A stretch of DNA of 64,000 nucleotides from Pelomonas sp047654785. GTDB lineage: Bacteria > Pseudomonadota > Gammaproteobacteria > Burkholderiales > Burkholderiaceae_C. The notes beneath the pieces are model-generated. The model had not been told where the DNA came from. It worked only from the letters and a program-made list of their open reading frames with translations, and searched no databases. Location: NCBI RefSeq assembly GCF_047654785.1, contig NZ_JASGKQ010000003.1:1798001-1862000 (forward strand). Reading direction: 5' to 3'. Both the position numbers and the translations under genes were made by a program. How positions within the stretch are numbered: position 1 is the stretch's first letter; each line of letters starts with the position of its first letter. Shown here piece after piece: positions 1 to 8,981 of this stretch.

Positions 1-156
1 CGACCCAGCGGTGGCCCGGCGGATAGGTCAGCAGCTCGGGGTCGCCGTGGTAGCCGGTCAAGGTGGCCGTGGACACGGGCAGCAGCCGGCACAGCAGCTC
101 CAGCCCTGCCAGCGTCAGGAGCACGCCGGCCGCGATGCGCAAGCGGGTGGTCGCCA
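1..156 (-). CDS. Membrane-anchored protein, 5' part only (MBOAT partner)
   Basis: Only the first 52 codons are in the window; the gene runs off the left edge. The ATG lies 3 bases beyond the MBOAT stop codon, so the two are probably co-translated. The visible protein starts MATTRLRIAAGVLLTLAGLE, a short basic N-terminus followed by one hydrophobic segment, which reads as a signal anchor with the rest outside the membrane. In alginate-like acetylation systems an MBOAT protein is usually paired with an SGNH/AlgX/AlgJ-type periplasmic partner, so that role is likely by context. No catalytic motif is visible in the part present, so this is inference. Confidence 0.6.
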
Positions 157-159
157 TGC

Positions 160-1647
160 TCAGAAGTTGAAGTAGATGAAGGCGCTGACGGCCTGGCGCG
201 CCGAGTTGACGACCACCAGGAAGACCGCCAGGCAGACGGCCACGGTGCCGCCGATCTCCCGCCAGCCCGCCGAGGCGGCAAAGCGCGCATGCACCGCGTC
301 GCCGAGGCGGTTGCTGTTGGGCGCCAGCACGGCCAGGGCCGCCAGCATCGCGCACCACAGCCAGCCCACCAGGGGTTGCAGGCCGGCGTTCCACAGCAGC
401 ACCGCCTCCGGCGCGCCGGCTCGCGTGCCGGCCATCGCACCCAGCATGCGCCAGGCGCCGTCCAGCGACACGGCGCGGAAGAACACCCAGGCGAGCACCA
501 CCGCAAGCATGGTCAGCGCCCAGCCCAGCACGACACCCAGGCCGGCCAGCGGCCGCGGCATGGCCAGCCCCAGGCGGCCCTGCAGCGCGCGCCAGCCGTG
601 GTTGACCATCAGGTACAGGCCATGCAGGCTGCCCCAGAGGACGAACGACCAGCTCGCGCCATGCCACAGCCCGCCGAGGACCATGGTCGCGGCCAGGTTG
701 AGGTAGCGGCGCACGGGACCCTTGCGGTTGCCGCCCAGCGGCACGTAGAGGTAGTCCCGCAGGAAGGTGGACAGCGAGATGTGCCAGCGCCGCCAGAACT
801 CGCTGATGCTGGCCGATTTGTAGGGCGAGTCGAAGTTGAAGGGCAGCCGGATGTTGAACATCCAGGACAGGCCGATCGCCATGTCGGAGTAGCCGGAGAA
901 GTCGAAGTACAGCTGCAGCGTATAGGCCAGCGCGCCCAGCCAGGCCTCGGCCCCGCGCGGCACCATGCCGGCGTCGGCGCCGTTGAAGACGGCGTCCGCG
1001 AACGGCGCGATGCCGTCGGCCAGCACGATCTTCTTGAACAGCCCCAGCGCGAAGATGGCGCAGCCGCCGAAGAACTTCGCCGCGTCGAACCGGTAGGACG
1101 ACGGCTGCGAGAACTGCGGCATCATCTGCGCGTGGTGCAGCACCGGCCCCGCGATCAGGTGCGGGAAGAAGGTGACGAACAGGCCGTAGTGGATCGGCCG
1201 GACCTCATGCACCTTGCCCTGCCAGGTGTCCACGAGGAAGGCGATCTGCGTGAAGCTGTAGAACGAGATGCCGATGGGCAGGATGATGCCGAGCGCGCCC
1301 CAGTGCGCACCGAACAGCGCCGCCAGGTTCTCGACGAAGAAGTTCGCGTACTTGAAGTAGGCGAGCAGGCCCAGGTTGAAGACCAGCCCGGCCACCAGCC
1401 AGGTTTTGCCGCGCGCCATGCGCTGGTCGCGCCGCGCCGCCTGGATGGCCGCGCCGATGCAGAAGTTGACGGCGATCGACACCAGCAGCAGCAGCGTGAA
1501 CTCGGGCATCCAGTACCCGTAGAAGAACACCGAGGCCGCGAACAGCCATGCCGCCGCCGCGTCCATCGAACGCCTGCCGATCCCGTAGTAGCCGATCAGG
1601 ACGATGGGCAGGAACAGGAAGGCAAACGTCGACGTCGTGAAGAGCAT
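160..1647 (-). CDS. MBOAT-family O-acyltransferase (AlgI-like)
   Basis: A 495-residue polytopic membrane protein with about a dozen hydrophobic segments. It contains the conserved MBOAT blocks: the SEFWRRWHISLSTFLRDYLY region (residues 282-301, His289) and the GLWHGASW motif (residues 326-333) with the presumed catalytic His329. AlgI-type proteins move acetyl groups across the inner membrane for O-acetylation of an exported polysaccharide. Its place at the end of the XrtA exopolysaccharide operon, just after the nucleotide-sugar dehydrogenase and before a membrane-anchored partner, suggests it acetylates this EPS. Length matches the family (about 470-520 residues). The acyl donor and target sugar cannot be read from sequence. 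Confidence 0.9.
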   Translation of the reverse strand: MLFTTSTFAFLFLPIVLIGYYGIGRRSMDAAAAWLFAASVFFYGYWMPEFTLLLLVSIAVNFCIGAAIQAARRDQRMARGKTWLVAGLVFNLGLLAYFKYANFFVENLAALFGAHWGALGIILPIGISFYSFTQIAFLVDTWQGKVHEVRPIHYGLFVTFFPHLIAGPVLHHAQMMPQFSQPSSYRFDAAKFFGGCAIFALGLFKKIVLADGIAPFADAVFNGADAGMVPRGAEAWLGALAYTLQLYFDFSGYSDMAIGLSWMFNIRLPFNFDSPYKSASISEFWRRWHISLSTFLRDYLYVPLGGNRKGPVRRYLNLAATMVLGGLWHGASWSFVLWGSLHGLYLMVNHGWRALQGRLGLAMPRPLAGLGVVLGWALTMLAVVLAWVFFRAVSLDGAWRMLGAMAGTRAGAPEAVLLWNAGLQPLVGWLWCAMLAALAVLAPNSNRLGDAVHARFAASAGWREIGGTVAVCLAVFLVVVNSARQAVSAFIYFNF

Positions 1648-1666
1648 GGGCGCGGCGCGGCAGGCG

Positions 1667-2947
1667 TCAGAGGCGCCAGAGGCGGAAGCCTGCGTCCTGC
1701 AGCGCGGCGGCGTTGAAGGCCGCCTTCACGTCGATGAAGGCGCCGCCCTTGGCAAGCTTGCTGCCGATGTCGTCGATCGACAGCGCCGCGTACTCGCGGT
1801 GCGACACGGCGGCGACGATGGCGTCGGCCTGCGGCAGCTCGGCGAACGGCAGCAGGCGCACGCCGTACTCGTGCAAGGCCTCTTCGGCTTCGGCCTGCGC
1901 GTCGGTCACGAAGATCTCGACGCCGTAGGTCTTCAGCTCGTTGATGATGTCGATGACCTTGGAGTTGCGCAGGTCGCCGCAGTTCTCCTTGAAGGTCAGG
2001 CCCAGCACGTTGACCTTGGCGCCCTTGATCGGGCAGCCGCTGGCGATCATCTGCTTGATGGTCTGCTCGGCGATGAACTTGCCCATGCCGTCGTTGATGC
2101 GGCGGCCGGCCAGGATGACCTGCGGGTGGTAGCCCAGCATGTCGGCCTTGTGGGTCAGGTAGTACGGGTCCACGCCGATGCAGTGGCCGCCGACCAGGCC
2201 CGGCTTGAACTTCAGGAAGTTCCACTTCGTGCCGGCGGCCTCCAGCACCTCGGAGGTGTCGATGCCGAGCTTGTCAAAGATGATGGACAGCTCGTTCATC
2301 AGCGCGATGTTCAGGTCGCGCTGCGTGTTCTCGATGACCTTGGCGGCCTCGGCGGCCTTGATGCTGGACGCGCGATGCACGCCGGGGATGATGATCTTCT
2401 CGTAGACCTGGGCGACCTTGTCGAGCGTCTCGGGCGTGTCGCCGGAGACGATCTTCAGGATCTTGGTCAGCGTGTGTTCCTTGTCGCCCGGGTTGATGCG
2501 CTCGGGGCTGTAGCCGACGAAGAAGTCCTGCTTCCACTTCAGGCCGGACTCGCGCTCCAGCACGGGGATGCAGACCTCCTCGGTCGCGCCGGGGTAGACG
2601 GTGCTCTCGTAGACGACGATCGCGCCCTTCTTCATGTGCCGGCCGACACTCGTGGACGAGCCGATCAGCGGGCGGAAGTCGGGGATGTGGGCGTCGTCCA
2701 CCGGCGTGGGCACGGCGACGATGATGACGTCGGCCTCGGCCAGCATCTTCGGGTCGTCGGTGTAGACGGCATGCTTGGCGGCCTGCACCTCGTCGTCCGT
2801 CAGCTCGCGGCTGGGGTCGGTGCCGCGCTGGCAGGCCTCGACCTTGCTCTTGGCGATGTCGAAGCCGATGGTGCGGATCTGCTTGCCGAACTCCACCACC
2901 AGGGGCAGGCCCACATAGCCCAGGCCGATGACTGCGATCGTGTTCAT
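1667..2947 (-). CDS. tviB: UDP-sugar 6-dehydrogenase, TviB/WbpO type
   Basis: A 426-residue UDP-glucose/GDP-mannose dehydrogenase-family enzyme that oxidises a nucleotide sugar at C6 in two NAD-dependent steps to give the uronic acid. The N-terminal Rossmann motif GLGYVGLPL is at residues 8-16. The catalytic Cys256 lies in GGHCIGVDPYYL. The C-terminal NAD/UDP-binding domain follows from about residue 300. Overall sequence resembles the Vi-antigen TviB and Pseudomonas WbpO group, which act on UDP-GlcNAc or UDP-GalNAc, rather than plain UDP-glucose dehydrogenase. It supplies an acidic sugar for the exopolysaccharide made by this cluster. Substrate assignment is by family resemblance only. Confidence 0.9.
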   Translation of the reverse strand: MNTIAVIGLGYVGLPLVVEFGKQIRTIGFDIAKSKVEACQRGTDPSRELTDDEVQAAKHAVYTDDPKMLAEADVIIVAVPTPVDDAHIPDFRPLIGSSTSVGRHMKKGAIVVYESTVYPGATEEVCIPVLERESGLKWKQDFFVGYSPERINPGDKEHTLTKILKIVSGDTPETLDKVAQVYEKIIIPGVHRASSIKAAEAAKVIENTQRDLNIALMNELSIIFDKLGIDTSEVLEAAGTKWNFLKFKPGLVGGHCIGVDPYYLTHKADMLGYHPQVILAGRRINDGMGKFIAEQTIKQMIASGCPIKGAKVNVLGLTFKENCGDLRNSKVIDIINELKTYGVEIFVTDAQAEAEEALHEYGVRLLPFAELPQADAIVAAVSHREYAALSIDDIGSKLAKGGAFIDVKAAFNAAALQDAGFRLWRL

Positions 2948-2989
2948 GTCGATTTCCGTTTGCTTGTGAATCTCAAAGGCGCGTGATTG

Positions 2990-4555
2990 TCAGGGCCGGC
3001 GACCGGCGCCGTGGTCGCGCACGCCCCTCAAAGTGGTGTCCAGCACCGCCCAGTGCCTGTGCAAAAAGTCGCGCAACAGCGCGTCATCCGCACCGGCGGC
3101 CGCCTTGTCGGCGTAGACGATGACGACGGCCGCGTCGTCGCCCTGCCCCAGCAGGCGGCGCCAGGCGCCGTAGAGCTTGGCCTGCCAGTCGCTCGTGAAG
3201 GGGCGGCCGTCGATCCAGTAGACCTGCCAGACGCGCAGCCGCGGCGCGCCGCTGCCGTCGCCGTGGACGGCGCTCAGCGCCTGGCCGCGCAGCTCCGCCG
3301 TGCGCCAGGCCTGGCCATCGACGCTCCCCGTCCCGGAGGCGGTGCGCGACCAGACCTTGTCCTCTTCGCTGTTGACCAGTTCGTTGACCGAGGTGACGAG
3401 CTGGCGGCCGGCGCGCTGGTCGCGGTAGTAGCCGATGTAGACGCCCACCGACGCGCCGGCCTCGGGTTCGCCGCGCCGGTAGTGGCCGTGCAGCGCCGCC
3501 GCCGGGTTCACGAAGTGGGGCGCCCAGGTGCTCAGCGGCTCCGCCACCCAGGCCTGGCCGGGCAGGGCCGGCGCGGCGAGCCGGGGCTGGCCGTGCGCGC
3601 CGGCCTGCTGCACCTGCGCGCGCAGGCCGGCGGGCAGCGCCACGGCCAGCAGCGCGGCCGCCAGCGCCATGGTGGCGCGCCGCGGCGAGGCGCCGGCCCC
3701 GGCGCCGGCCGGCGGCGCGGGCACCGGCTCGGGATCGGGGTCGGACCAGCGCGCGCCGATCATGAACATCGCCAGCATGATGATGCCGAAGAACACCCAG
3801 CCGTAGATGAGGTGGTCCACGCCCACGGCCAGCTTGTTGCCCGACAGGTGGCCCAGCATGACGATCATGTAGGCGCGCAGCCAGTTGGCGACCAGCGGCG
3901 TGACGATGGCCACGGCGACGAAGGCCCAGCGCTTGGCCAGGCCGCGGTAGTTCAGGTACGCGAACAGCGTGCCCACCATGACCGAGGCCATCAGGTAGCG
4001 GATGCCGCTGCAGGCCTCGACGACCGACCACGAGCCCGTCGGGATGACGAACTCCGTGCCCTCCCGGAACACCGGGATGCCCGACGCGCGCACGGCCAGC
4101 ACGGCGAAGTCTGCGGTGCGCTCCACCAGCCACGGCGTCAGGAAGTCGCCGAAGGGCACGGCGAAGAACAGAAAGCCCAGCGGGAAGGCGATACGCCGCG
4201 CCACCTCGGTGCCCAGCAGCGCCGGCACCATCAGCACGAGCATGCCGACGAACGCGAACTGCATCGCCGCGTTGACGGTGGCCAGGCTGCCCAGCAGCCA
4301 CAGCAGGCCCAGCGGCAGCATGCCCCACAGCCAGCGCGGCGCCGGCAGCGGCTCGAGCACCGCGAGGTCGGCGCGCCGGCGCCAGACCAACCAGGCCGAG
4401 ATGGGCGGCACGACCCAGGCATGGGCGAAGGTCTCGGAGCGCTCCCAGATCTCCACCATGGCCGCGCCGGTGTCGAAGTACAGCGCCACGAGCAGCGCCC
4501 AGGCCCCAGCCAGCGCCAGCAACGGCAGCCGCCACGCAGTCCGTGCGGGGCTCAT
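2990..4555 (-). CDS. xrtA: Exosortase A (XrtA) fused to EpsI domain
   Basis: A 521-residue fusion. Residues 1-270 form the polytopic exosortase, with catalytic Cys182 in the VEACSGIRY motif, Arg227 in NWLRAY and His248 in VDHLIYGW. Exosortases are membrane transpeptidase-like enzymes that recognise C-terminal PEP-CTERM signals. Residues 310-521 are a soluble EpsI-type domain, a fusion common in exosortase A. A reading frame continues upstream past this start, but the ATG at 4555 was chosen because it overlaps the TGA of the glycosyltransferase gene (ATGA), typical of coupled translation. The only PEP-CTERM substrate seen in this window is at 18798; most substrates are normally elsewhere in the genome. 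Confidence 0.95.
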   Translation of the reverse strand: MSPARTAWRLPLLALAGAWALLVALYFDTGAAMVEIWERSETFAHAWVVPPISAWLVWRRRADLAVLEPLPAPRWLWGMLPLGLLWLLGSLATVNAAMQFAFVGMLVLMVPALLGTEVARRIAFPLGFLFFAVPFGDFLTPWLVERTADFAVLAVRASGIPVFREGTEFVIPTGSWSVVEACSGIRYLMASVMVGTLFAYLNYRGLAKRWAFVAVAIVTPLVANWLRAYMIVMLGHLSGNKLAVGVDHLIYGWVFFGIIMLAMFMIGARWSDPDPEPVPAPPAGAGAGASPRRATMALAAALLAVALPAGLRAQVQQAGAHGQPRLAAPALPGQAWVAEPLSTWAPHFVNPAAALHGHYRRGEPEAGASVGVYIGYYRDQRAGRQLVTSVNELVNSEEDKVWSRTASGTGSVDGQAWRTAELRGQALSAVHGDGSGAPRLRVWQVYWIDGRPFTSDWQAKLYGAWRRLLGQGDDAAVVIVYADKAAAGADDALLRDFLHRHWAVLDTTLRGVRDHGAGRRP

Positions 4556-5739
4556 GCGGCCTCCAGGTGGCGGTCCAGGCCCGCCAGGTGGGCGTCCCAG
4601 CTGTAGGCGCCCAGCACGAAGTCGCGGGCCGCGCGGCCGGCGGCGTCCGCGGCCTCGCGGTCGGCGAGCAGCGCGCCGACGCGCTGGACGTAGTCGTCCT
4701 CGGTGTCGGCGGGCAGCAGACCGGCCGGCGCCGCAGCCGCGATCGCGCGCACGCAGCTGCCGGCCGCGACGACGGGCCGCGCCATCGCCATGGCCTCCAG
4801 CACCTTGTTCTGGATGCCGCGCGCCAGCCGCAGCGGCGCGACGACGGCGGCCGCGTGCTGCAGGAAGGGGCGCACGTCGGGCACGGTGCCGGTCACGTTG
4901 ACGGCCTCGCCGGCCAGCGCCTGCACGGCCGGCGCCGGGCTGCGGCCGACGATGTGGAAGCGCAGCGCCGGAAAGCGCTGGCGCAGCGCCGGCAGCATGT
5001 CGCGGACGAACCAGCCCACCGCGTCGACGTTGGGCCAGTAGTCCATCGCGCCGGTGAACACCAGCGGCAGCTCGCCCGCCGCGAAGGGGCTGGCGCGGGC
5101 GGCGTCCGGCATGAAGAAATCGGCATCGACGCCATTGCCCAGCGCGGCCAGCCGCAGCTCTCGGCCCGGGCTCAGCGCGCGGAACAGCGCGACCTCGTTG
5201 TCGGTGACGAAGAAGCTGCACGCGGCGTCCCGCGCCACGCGCTGCTCGAAGCCCAGCAGCTTCTCGAACTCGCGCCGGTACAGCCACGACAGCGGCCAGG
5301 CATGCTCCGGCGCGTAGTCGCGCCATTTGGCGGAGTCGACGTCGACGAAGTCCACCAGCCGGCGCAGGCCCGGCGGCGCGTACTGCGCCATCACGCCGCT
5401 GAAGACGACGGCGGCGTCGAAGCCCACGCGGGCCGCCGCCTCGTCCACCCAGGCGCGCAGGCCGGCGTCGCGGTAGTAGGGCAGGCTCAGCGCCTCGCCG
5501 CTGAGCAGGCCGCGCAGGCTCAGCAGCTTGGCCGTGCGCGGGTTCAGCCGCGCGGCGTGCAGGCCGGCGCACAGCGCGCGCACGCGCGGCAGATGCTGCT
5601 CGTCGTCGGGGTCGTCGATGAAGGTGCCCAGGTGCACCTCGTGGCGCGCCGCCAGGTGCTTGAGCAAATGGTAGGAGCGCACCTTGTCGCCCTTGTTGGG
5701 CGGGTACGGCAGGCGGTGGACGAGGTAGAGGATCTTCAT
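4552..5739 (-). CDS. XrtA/PEP-CTERM system glycosyltransferase (Stp1 family)
   Basis: A 395-residue GT-B-type sugar transferase. The N-terminus MKILYLVHRLPYPPNKGDK is characteristic of the exosortase-A-associated glycosyltransferase family (TIGR03087). The C-terminal half has the usual nucleotide-sugar binding pattern (PFLQHAAAVVAPLRLARGIQ and the following EAMAMARPVVA). It should add one sugar to the lipid-linked repeat unit on the cytoplasmic face of the inner membrane. The stop codon overlaps the xrtA start by four bases. The donor sugar cannot be predicted. Confidence 0.92.
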   Translation of the reverse strand: MKILYLVHRLPYPPNKGDKVRSYHLLKHLAARHEVHLGTFIDDPDDEQHLPRVRALCAGLHAARLNPRTAKLLSLRGLLSGEALSLPYYRDAGLRAWVDEAAARVGFDAAVVFSGVMAQYAPPGLRRLVDFVDVDSAKWRDYAPEHAWPLSWLYRREFEKLLGFEQRVARDAACSFFVTDNEVALFRALSPGRELRLAALGNGVDADFFMPDAARASPFAAGELPLVFTGAMDYWPNVDAVGWFVRDMLPALRQRFPALRFHIVGRSPAPAVQALAGEAVNVTGTVPDVRPFLQHAAAVVAPLRLARGIQNKVLEAMAMARPVVAAGSCVRAIAAAAPAGLLPADTEDDYVQRVGALLADREAADAAGRAARDFVLGAYSWDAHLAGLDRHLEAA

Positions 5740-5824
5740 GTCAGCGCCCGGCCGCCCGACGGCGCTGGCGCACCGCCTCGGCGGGCAGCGGACGGAGAGC
5801 GCGTGGGAGCGTCACGGTCCGCCC

Positions 5825-6874
5825 TCACCCGAGGTTCCTGACGATGAACGGCCCCAGCCAGTTCACGAAGCCGCGCGGCAGCTTGCGCCAGGTCTTGATC
5901 ATCAGCTGGTACTTGGGGTTGTTCGGGTTGTTCTGGGGAACGGCGTCGCGCTTGAACAGCCGGTACTCGTAGGACAGCGGCTGCGGCTCGAAGCCCCAGT
6001 TCTTCTTGAACGCATAGGGCCCGGTGCCCTGCTTGCTGCGGCCGTAGTCGAACACCTTGAGCCCGCGCGCGCAGGCGCGGCGCATCAGCTCCCAGTACTT
6101 GAAGTCGTTGGCGGCGAGGTCGCGCGCGGCCTCGTCGTCGCCCGCGTAATAGGGCAGCACCTCGTCGCGGAAATAAAAGCTCAGCACCGTGGACAGCGGC
6201 TGGCCGTCGGGCGCGCTGACGGTCAGCACCTCGGCGTCGGCGCCGAACTCGTCGAGCAGGGCCTGGAAGTATTTCTTCGGCATCGCCGGCGTGCCGTGGC
6301 GGTGGACGTTGTCGGCATACAGCGCGAAGAAGCGCTCCACGCCCGGGTCGATCTCGGCGCGCAACTCGTTCTTGATGCCCTTGCGCACCATCGCGCGCTG
6401 CTTGCGCGGGATGGCCAGCATGTTGGCCTCCTCGTCGGGCAGGATTTCCTTGCGGAAGGTGACGTAGAGGTCCTGGCGCGGCCAGTCGGCATGGCGGGCG
6501 GCGCCGAGGTAGCGGTATTCCAGGTGCTCGGCGCCCAGGCCGCGGGCGATCTTCTCGGCCTCGGCCTCCAGCGCCGCGGCGGCCTCGTCGTTCAGCGCCA
6601 CGACGCCGCCGTAGACGGCGAAGGGCAGGCTCGCCACCGAGTGGCCGAACAGCCGGCTCCTGACCTCGGCCAGCGGCAGCACGCCCTCGATGGCGCCGTC
6701 GCGCTCGGCGTAGAGGAAGAAGCCCGCGTGGCCGAACACCGACTCGATGACGCGCAGCCAGCCGCTGCGGTGGAAGAAGGTGGCCTGCGGGTGCGCGAGG
6801 ACGAAGGCGTCCCAGCGCGCGGACAAGGCTCGGTCCTGCGCGGCGAGCCGCGCAATGCGCAAATCGGTGCTCAT
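5825..6874 (-). CDS. FemAB-like XrtA system-associated protein
   Basis: A 349-residue protein with the double GNAT fold of FemAB/peptidyltransferase-like acyltransferases, of the type found beside exosortase A (TIGR03019). Visible family features include the QATFFHRSGWLRVIESVFGH start and the C-terminal FDYGRSKQGTGPYAFKKNWG block. FemAB relatives move aminoacyl groups from aminoacyl-tRNA; the substrate in this system is unknown. It lies one base after the deacetylase stop codon region (ATG at 6874, deacetylase stop at 6876-6878), so the two are tightly coupled. A gap of 85 bases to the downstream glycosyltransferase contains nothing recognisable. Confidence 0.9.
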   Translation of the reverse strand: MSTDLRIARLAAQDRALSARWDAFVLAHPQATFFHRSGWLRVIESVFGHAGFFLYAERDGAIEGVLPLAEVRSRLFGHSVASLPFAVYGGVVALNDEAAAALEAEAEKIARGLGAEHLEYRYLGAARHADWPRQDLYVTFRKEILPDEEANMLAIPRKQRAMVRKGIKNELRAEIDPGVERFFALYADNVHRHGTPAMPKKYFQALLDEFGADAEVLTVSAPDGQPLSTVLSFYFRDEVLPYYAGDDEAARDLAANDFKYWELMRRACARGLKVFDYGRSKQGTGPYAFKKNWGFEPQPLSYEYRLFKRDAVPQNNPNNPKYQLMIKTWRKLPRGFVNWLGPFIVRNLG

Positions 6875-6875
6875 G

Positions 6876-7769
6876 TCAGGCGGGGTTCGACAAGGACTGC
6901 CCGCGGCTCGGGCTGGTGGCGCGGCCGAGGAAGATCTCGTCCATGCGGCCCCAGCGGAAGTCGCCCAGCAGCCGCGCGATGCGGCCGTGCGTGCGGGGGA
7001 TGTTGACGTAGTGGCGGAAGCGCGTCTTCGCGTCGATGCCGGGCACGCGGGGCTGCTCGGTGTCGATCTCCCAGGGGTGGAAGTAGAAGACCGCGGGCTC
7101 GCCGTCGACCTGGTTGACGCGCCGGATCATCCAGCGCGACAGCGCATAGGGCAGCAGCCGGAAGTAGCCGCCGCCGCTGCTGGGCAGGTTGCGCGAGCCC
7201 ATGCGCAGCGTCGTCACCGGGATCTCCAGCAGGCCGTCGCGCACCGGGTAGGCGAAGCGCGGCGAGTCGGGCATGCCGTAGTGGTCGTGCGCGATGGGGT
7301 AGACGCTGCTGGAGTAGCGGTAGCCGGCGTCGCGCAGCACGTCGAAGGCCCAGAGGTTGCCCTTGCCGATCGAGAAGCTCGGCGCGCGGTAGCCGACGAC
7401 GGCGACGCCGCCCAGGTCTTCGAGCAGTTTCTTGGCGCGGGCCACGTCGTCCAGGAAGGCGGCCGGGCTCAGGTCGCTGGCGCGCTCGTGGCCGTAGCCG
7501 TGGCTGGCCAGCTCATGGCCGCCGTCGACGATGGCGCGGACCACCCGCGGATGGCGCTCGGCGATCCAGCCGAGCGTGAAGAAGGTCGCCCGCACCTGCT
7601 TGTCGGCGAGCAGGGCCAGGATGCGGTCGATGTTGCGCTCGACGCGGCACTCTAGGCCGTTCCAGTCGTCGCGCCGGATGTAGGGCGCGAACGCGGAGAC
7701 CTGGAAATAGTCCTCCACGTCGATGCTCATCGCATTGCGCAGGGCGGGGGTCGGGGTGGGCATCAACAT
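6876..7769 (-). CDS. XrtA system polysaccharide deacetylase (NodB fold)
   Basis: A polysaccharide deacetylase-family protein of about 297 residues with the C-terminal DUF3473 extension typical of the exosortase-A cluster (TIGR03006). The NodB-like catalytic Asp lies in the MSIDVEDYFQ motif and the metal-binding His pair in the SHGYGH motif. It should remove N-acetyl groups from amino sugars of the EPS. No signal peptide is visible, so it may act on cytoplasmic intermediates. The start at 7769 is preferred over 7793 because an AGGA ribosome site stands about 9 bases upstream; the further Mets at 7763 and 7730 are possible alternatives. Confidence 0.9.
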   Translation of the reverse strand: MLMPTPTPALRNAMSIDVEDYFQVSAFAPYIRRDDWNGLECRVERNIDRILALLADKQVRATFFTLGWIAERHPRVVRAIVDGGHELASHGYGHERASDLSPAAFLDDVARAKKLLEDLGGVAVVGYRAPSFSIGKGNLWAFDVLRDAGYRYSSSVYPIAHDHYGMPDSPRFAYPVRDGLLEIPVTTLRMGSRNLPSSGGGYFRLLPYALSRWMIRRVNQVDGEPAVFYFHPWEIDTEQPRVPGIDAKTRFRHYVNIPRTHGRIARLLGDFRWGRMDEIFLGRATSPSRGQSLSNPA

Positions 7770-7856
7770 GTCAGTCGTCCTGGCTCGGGTCATGAAAACG
7801 CGGGCCGGCGCCTTGGCTGGCCGGCCGGGCGGGCACGCGTTCTGCGGGGCAAGGTT

Positions 7857-8954
7857 TCATGGCTGTTTGACCGCATCCACCAGCTTCTGCAGCAGCGCCA
7901 GCGTCTGCAGGTTGATGCGCTCGAGCCGCATCACGCTGCGCTCCAGGCGCTGCAGGCGGTCGGCATCGTGGCCGGCGCTGAGCGCGGCGATCTCGCCGGA
8001 CAGGCCCTCGGCCTCGGCCAGGCCCAGCTTCAGCCGCGCCACGTCGAGCGCGCCGGGCGCGCTGTCCAGCGCGGCCGGGCGGCTGTCGGCCAGCCGGGCG
8101 GGCATACTGTCCAGCGGGCTGGCGTCGGTGTGGCGCGGCGTTTCGCTTTCCTGCGCGATGTCGCGCAGCACTTCCTTCACGTCGGCCAGCGTCAGCTGCG
8201 TGCGGCCCTGCATGAAGCCCAGCAGCAGCAGGCGGTCGCACAGCCGGTTGATGCGGCGCGGGATGCCGTTGCTGGCCTTGTGGATGGCGGGGAAGGCGTC
8301 GTGGTCGAAGGTGGGCTTGCCGGTGGAGCCGGCGCACTTCAGGCGGTGCTCGATGTAGCGCTGGGTCTCGTCCTCGTCCAGCGGGCCGATGTGGCAGGTG
8401 GCCGCGACGCGCTGGCGGAACTGCTCCATCTCGGGCTTCTGCAGGATGCTGCGGAACTCCGGCTGGCCGACCAGGAAGGTCTGCAGCAGCGACTGGTTGG
8501 CGAACTGGAAGTTGGACAGCATGCGCAACTCCTCCACCGCGCGCGCGGTCAGGTTCTGCGCCTCGTCGACGATCAGCAGGCAGCGCTTGCCCTGCGTGAC
8601 CTGGTTGACGAAGAAGGCCTCCAGCGTCATCAGCAGCTCGGACTTGGGCGCGTCCTTCACGCGCACGCCGAAGGCCGCGCCCACCATGCGCAGCGTGTCG
8701 TCGGCGTCGAGCTGGGTGGTGACGACGTTGCCGATGACGACGTTGCTGCGGTTCAGGCTGTCCAGCAGGCCGCGCAGCAGCGTGGTCTTGCCGGCGCCGA
8801 TCTCGCCGGTGATGACGATGAAGCCGTCGTTGCGCAGCACGCCGTAGTCCAGGTAGGCCTTGGCCCGGCGGTGCTGCTTGCTGCCGAAATAGAAGTTGGG
8901 GTCCGGGCTGAGCTGGAAGGGCTTGCTGCTCAGGCCGTAGAAGGCTTCGTACAT
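7857..8954 (-). CDS. XrtA-associated AAA ATPase (ExeA-like)
   Basis: A 365-residue ExeA/GspA-type AAA ATPase of the PEP-CTERM-associated family (TIGR03015). Walker A is GEIGAGKT at residues 50-57 and Walker B is LLIVDEAQ near residues 126-133. The start MYEAFYGLSSKPFQLSPDP is the standard one for this family. The last 90 residues form a helical, probably coiled-coil tail (DRLQRLERSVMRLERINL). Its partner is unknown; ExeA relatives help assemble envelope complexes. It is co-directional with the tyrosine kinase and outer-membrane protein genes upstream. Confidence 0.92.
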   Translation of the reverse strand: MYEAFYGLSSKPFQLSPDPNFYFGSKQHRRAKAYLDYGVLRNDGFIVITGEIGAGKTTLLRGLLDSLNRSNVVIGNVVTTQLDADDTLRMVGAAFGVRVKDAPKSELLMTLEAFFVNQVTQGKRCLLIVDEAQNLTARAVEELRMLSNFQFANQSLLQTFLVGQPEFRSILQKPEMEQFRQRVAATCHIGPLDEDETQRYIEHRLKCAGSTGKPTFDHDAFPAIHKASNGIPRRINRLCDRLLLLGFMQGRTQLTLADVKEVLRDIAQESETPRHTDASPLDSMPARLADSRPAALDSAPGALDVARLKLGLAEAEGLSGEIAALSAGHDADRLQRLERSVMRLERINLQTLALLQKLVDAVKQP

Positions 8955-8981
8955 GTCAGTTTTCCATGGCGCGGCGTGGCC

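Noticed and set aside
2990..5572. Reading XrtA as one 860-residue protein from 5572
   Set aside because: The upstream 340 residues are Arg/Ala/Gly-rich shadow of the glycosyltransferase gene; the ATG at 4555 overlaps that gene's stop and starts a normal XrtA.
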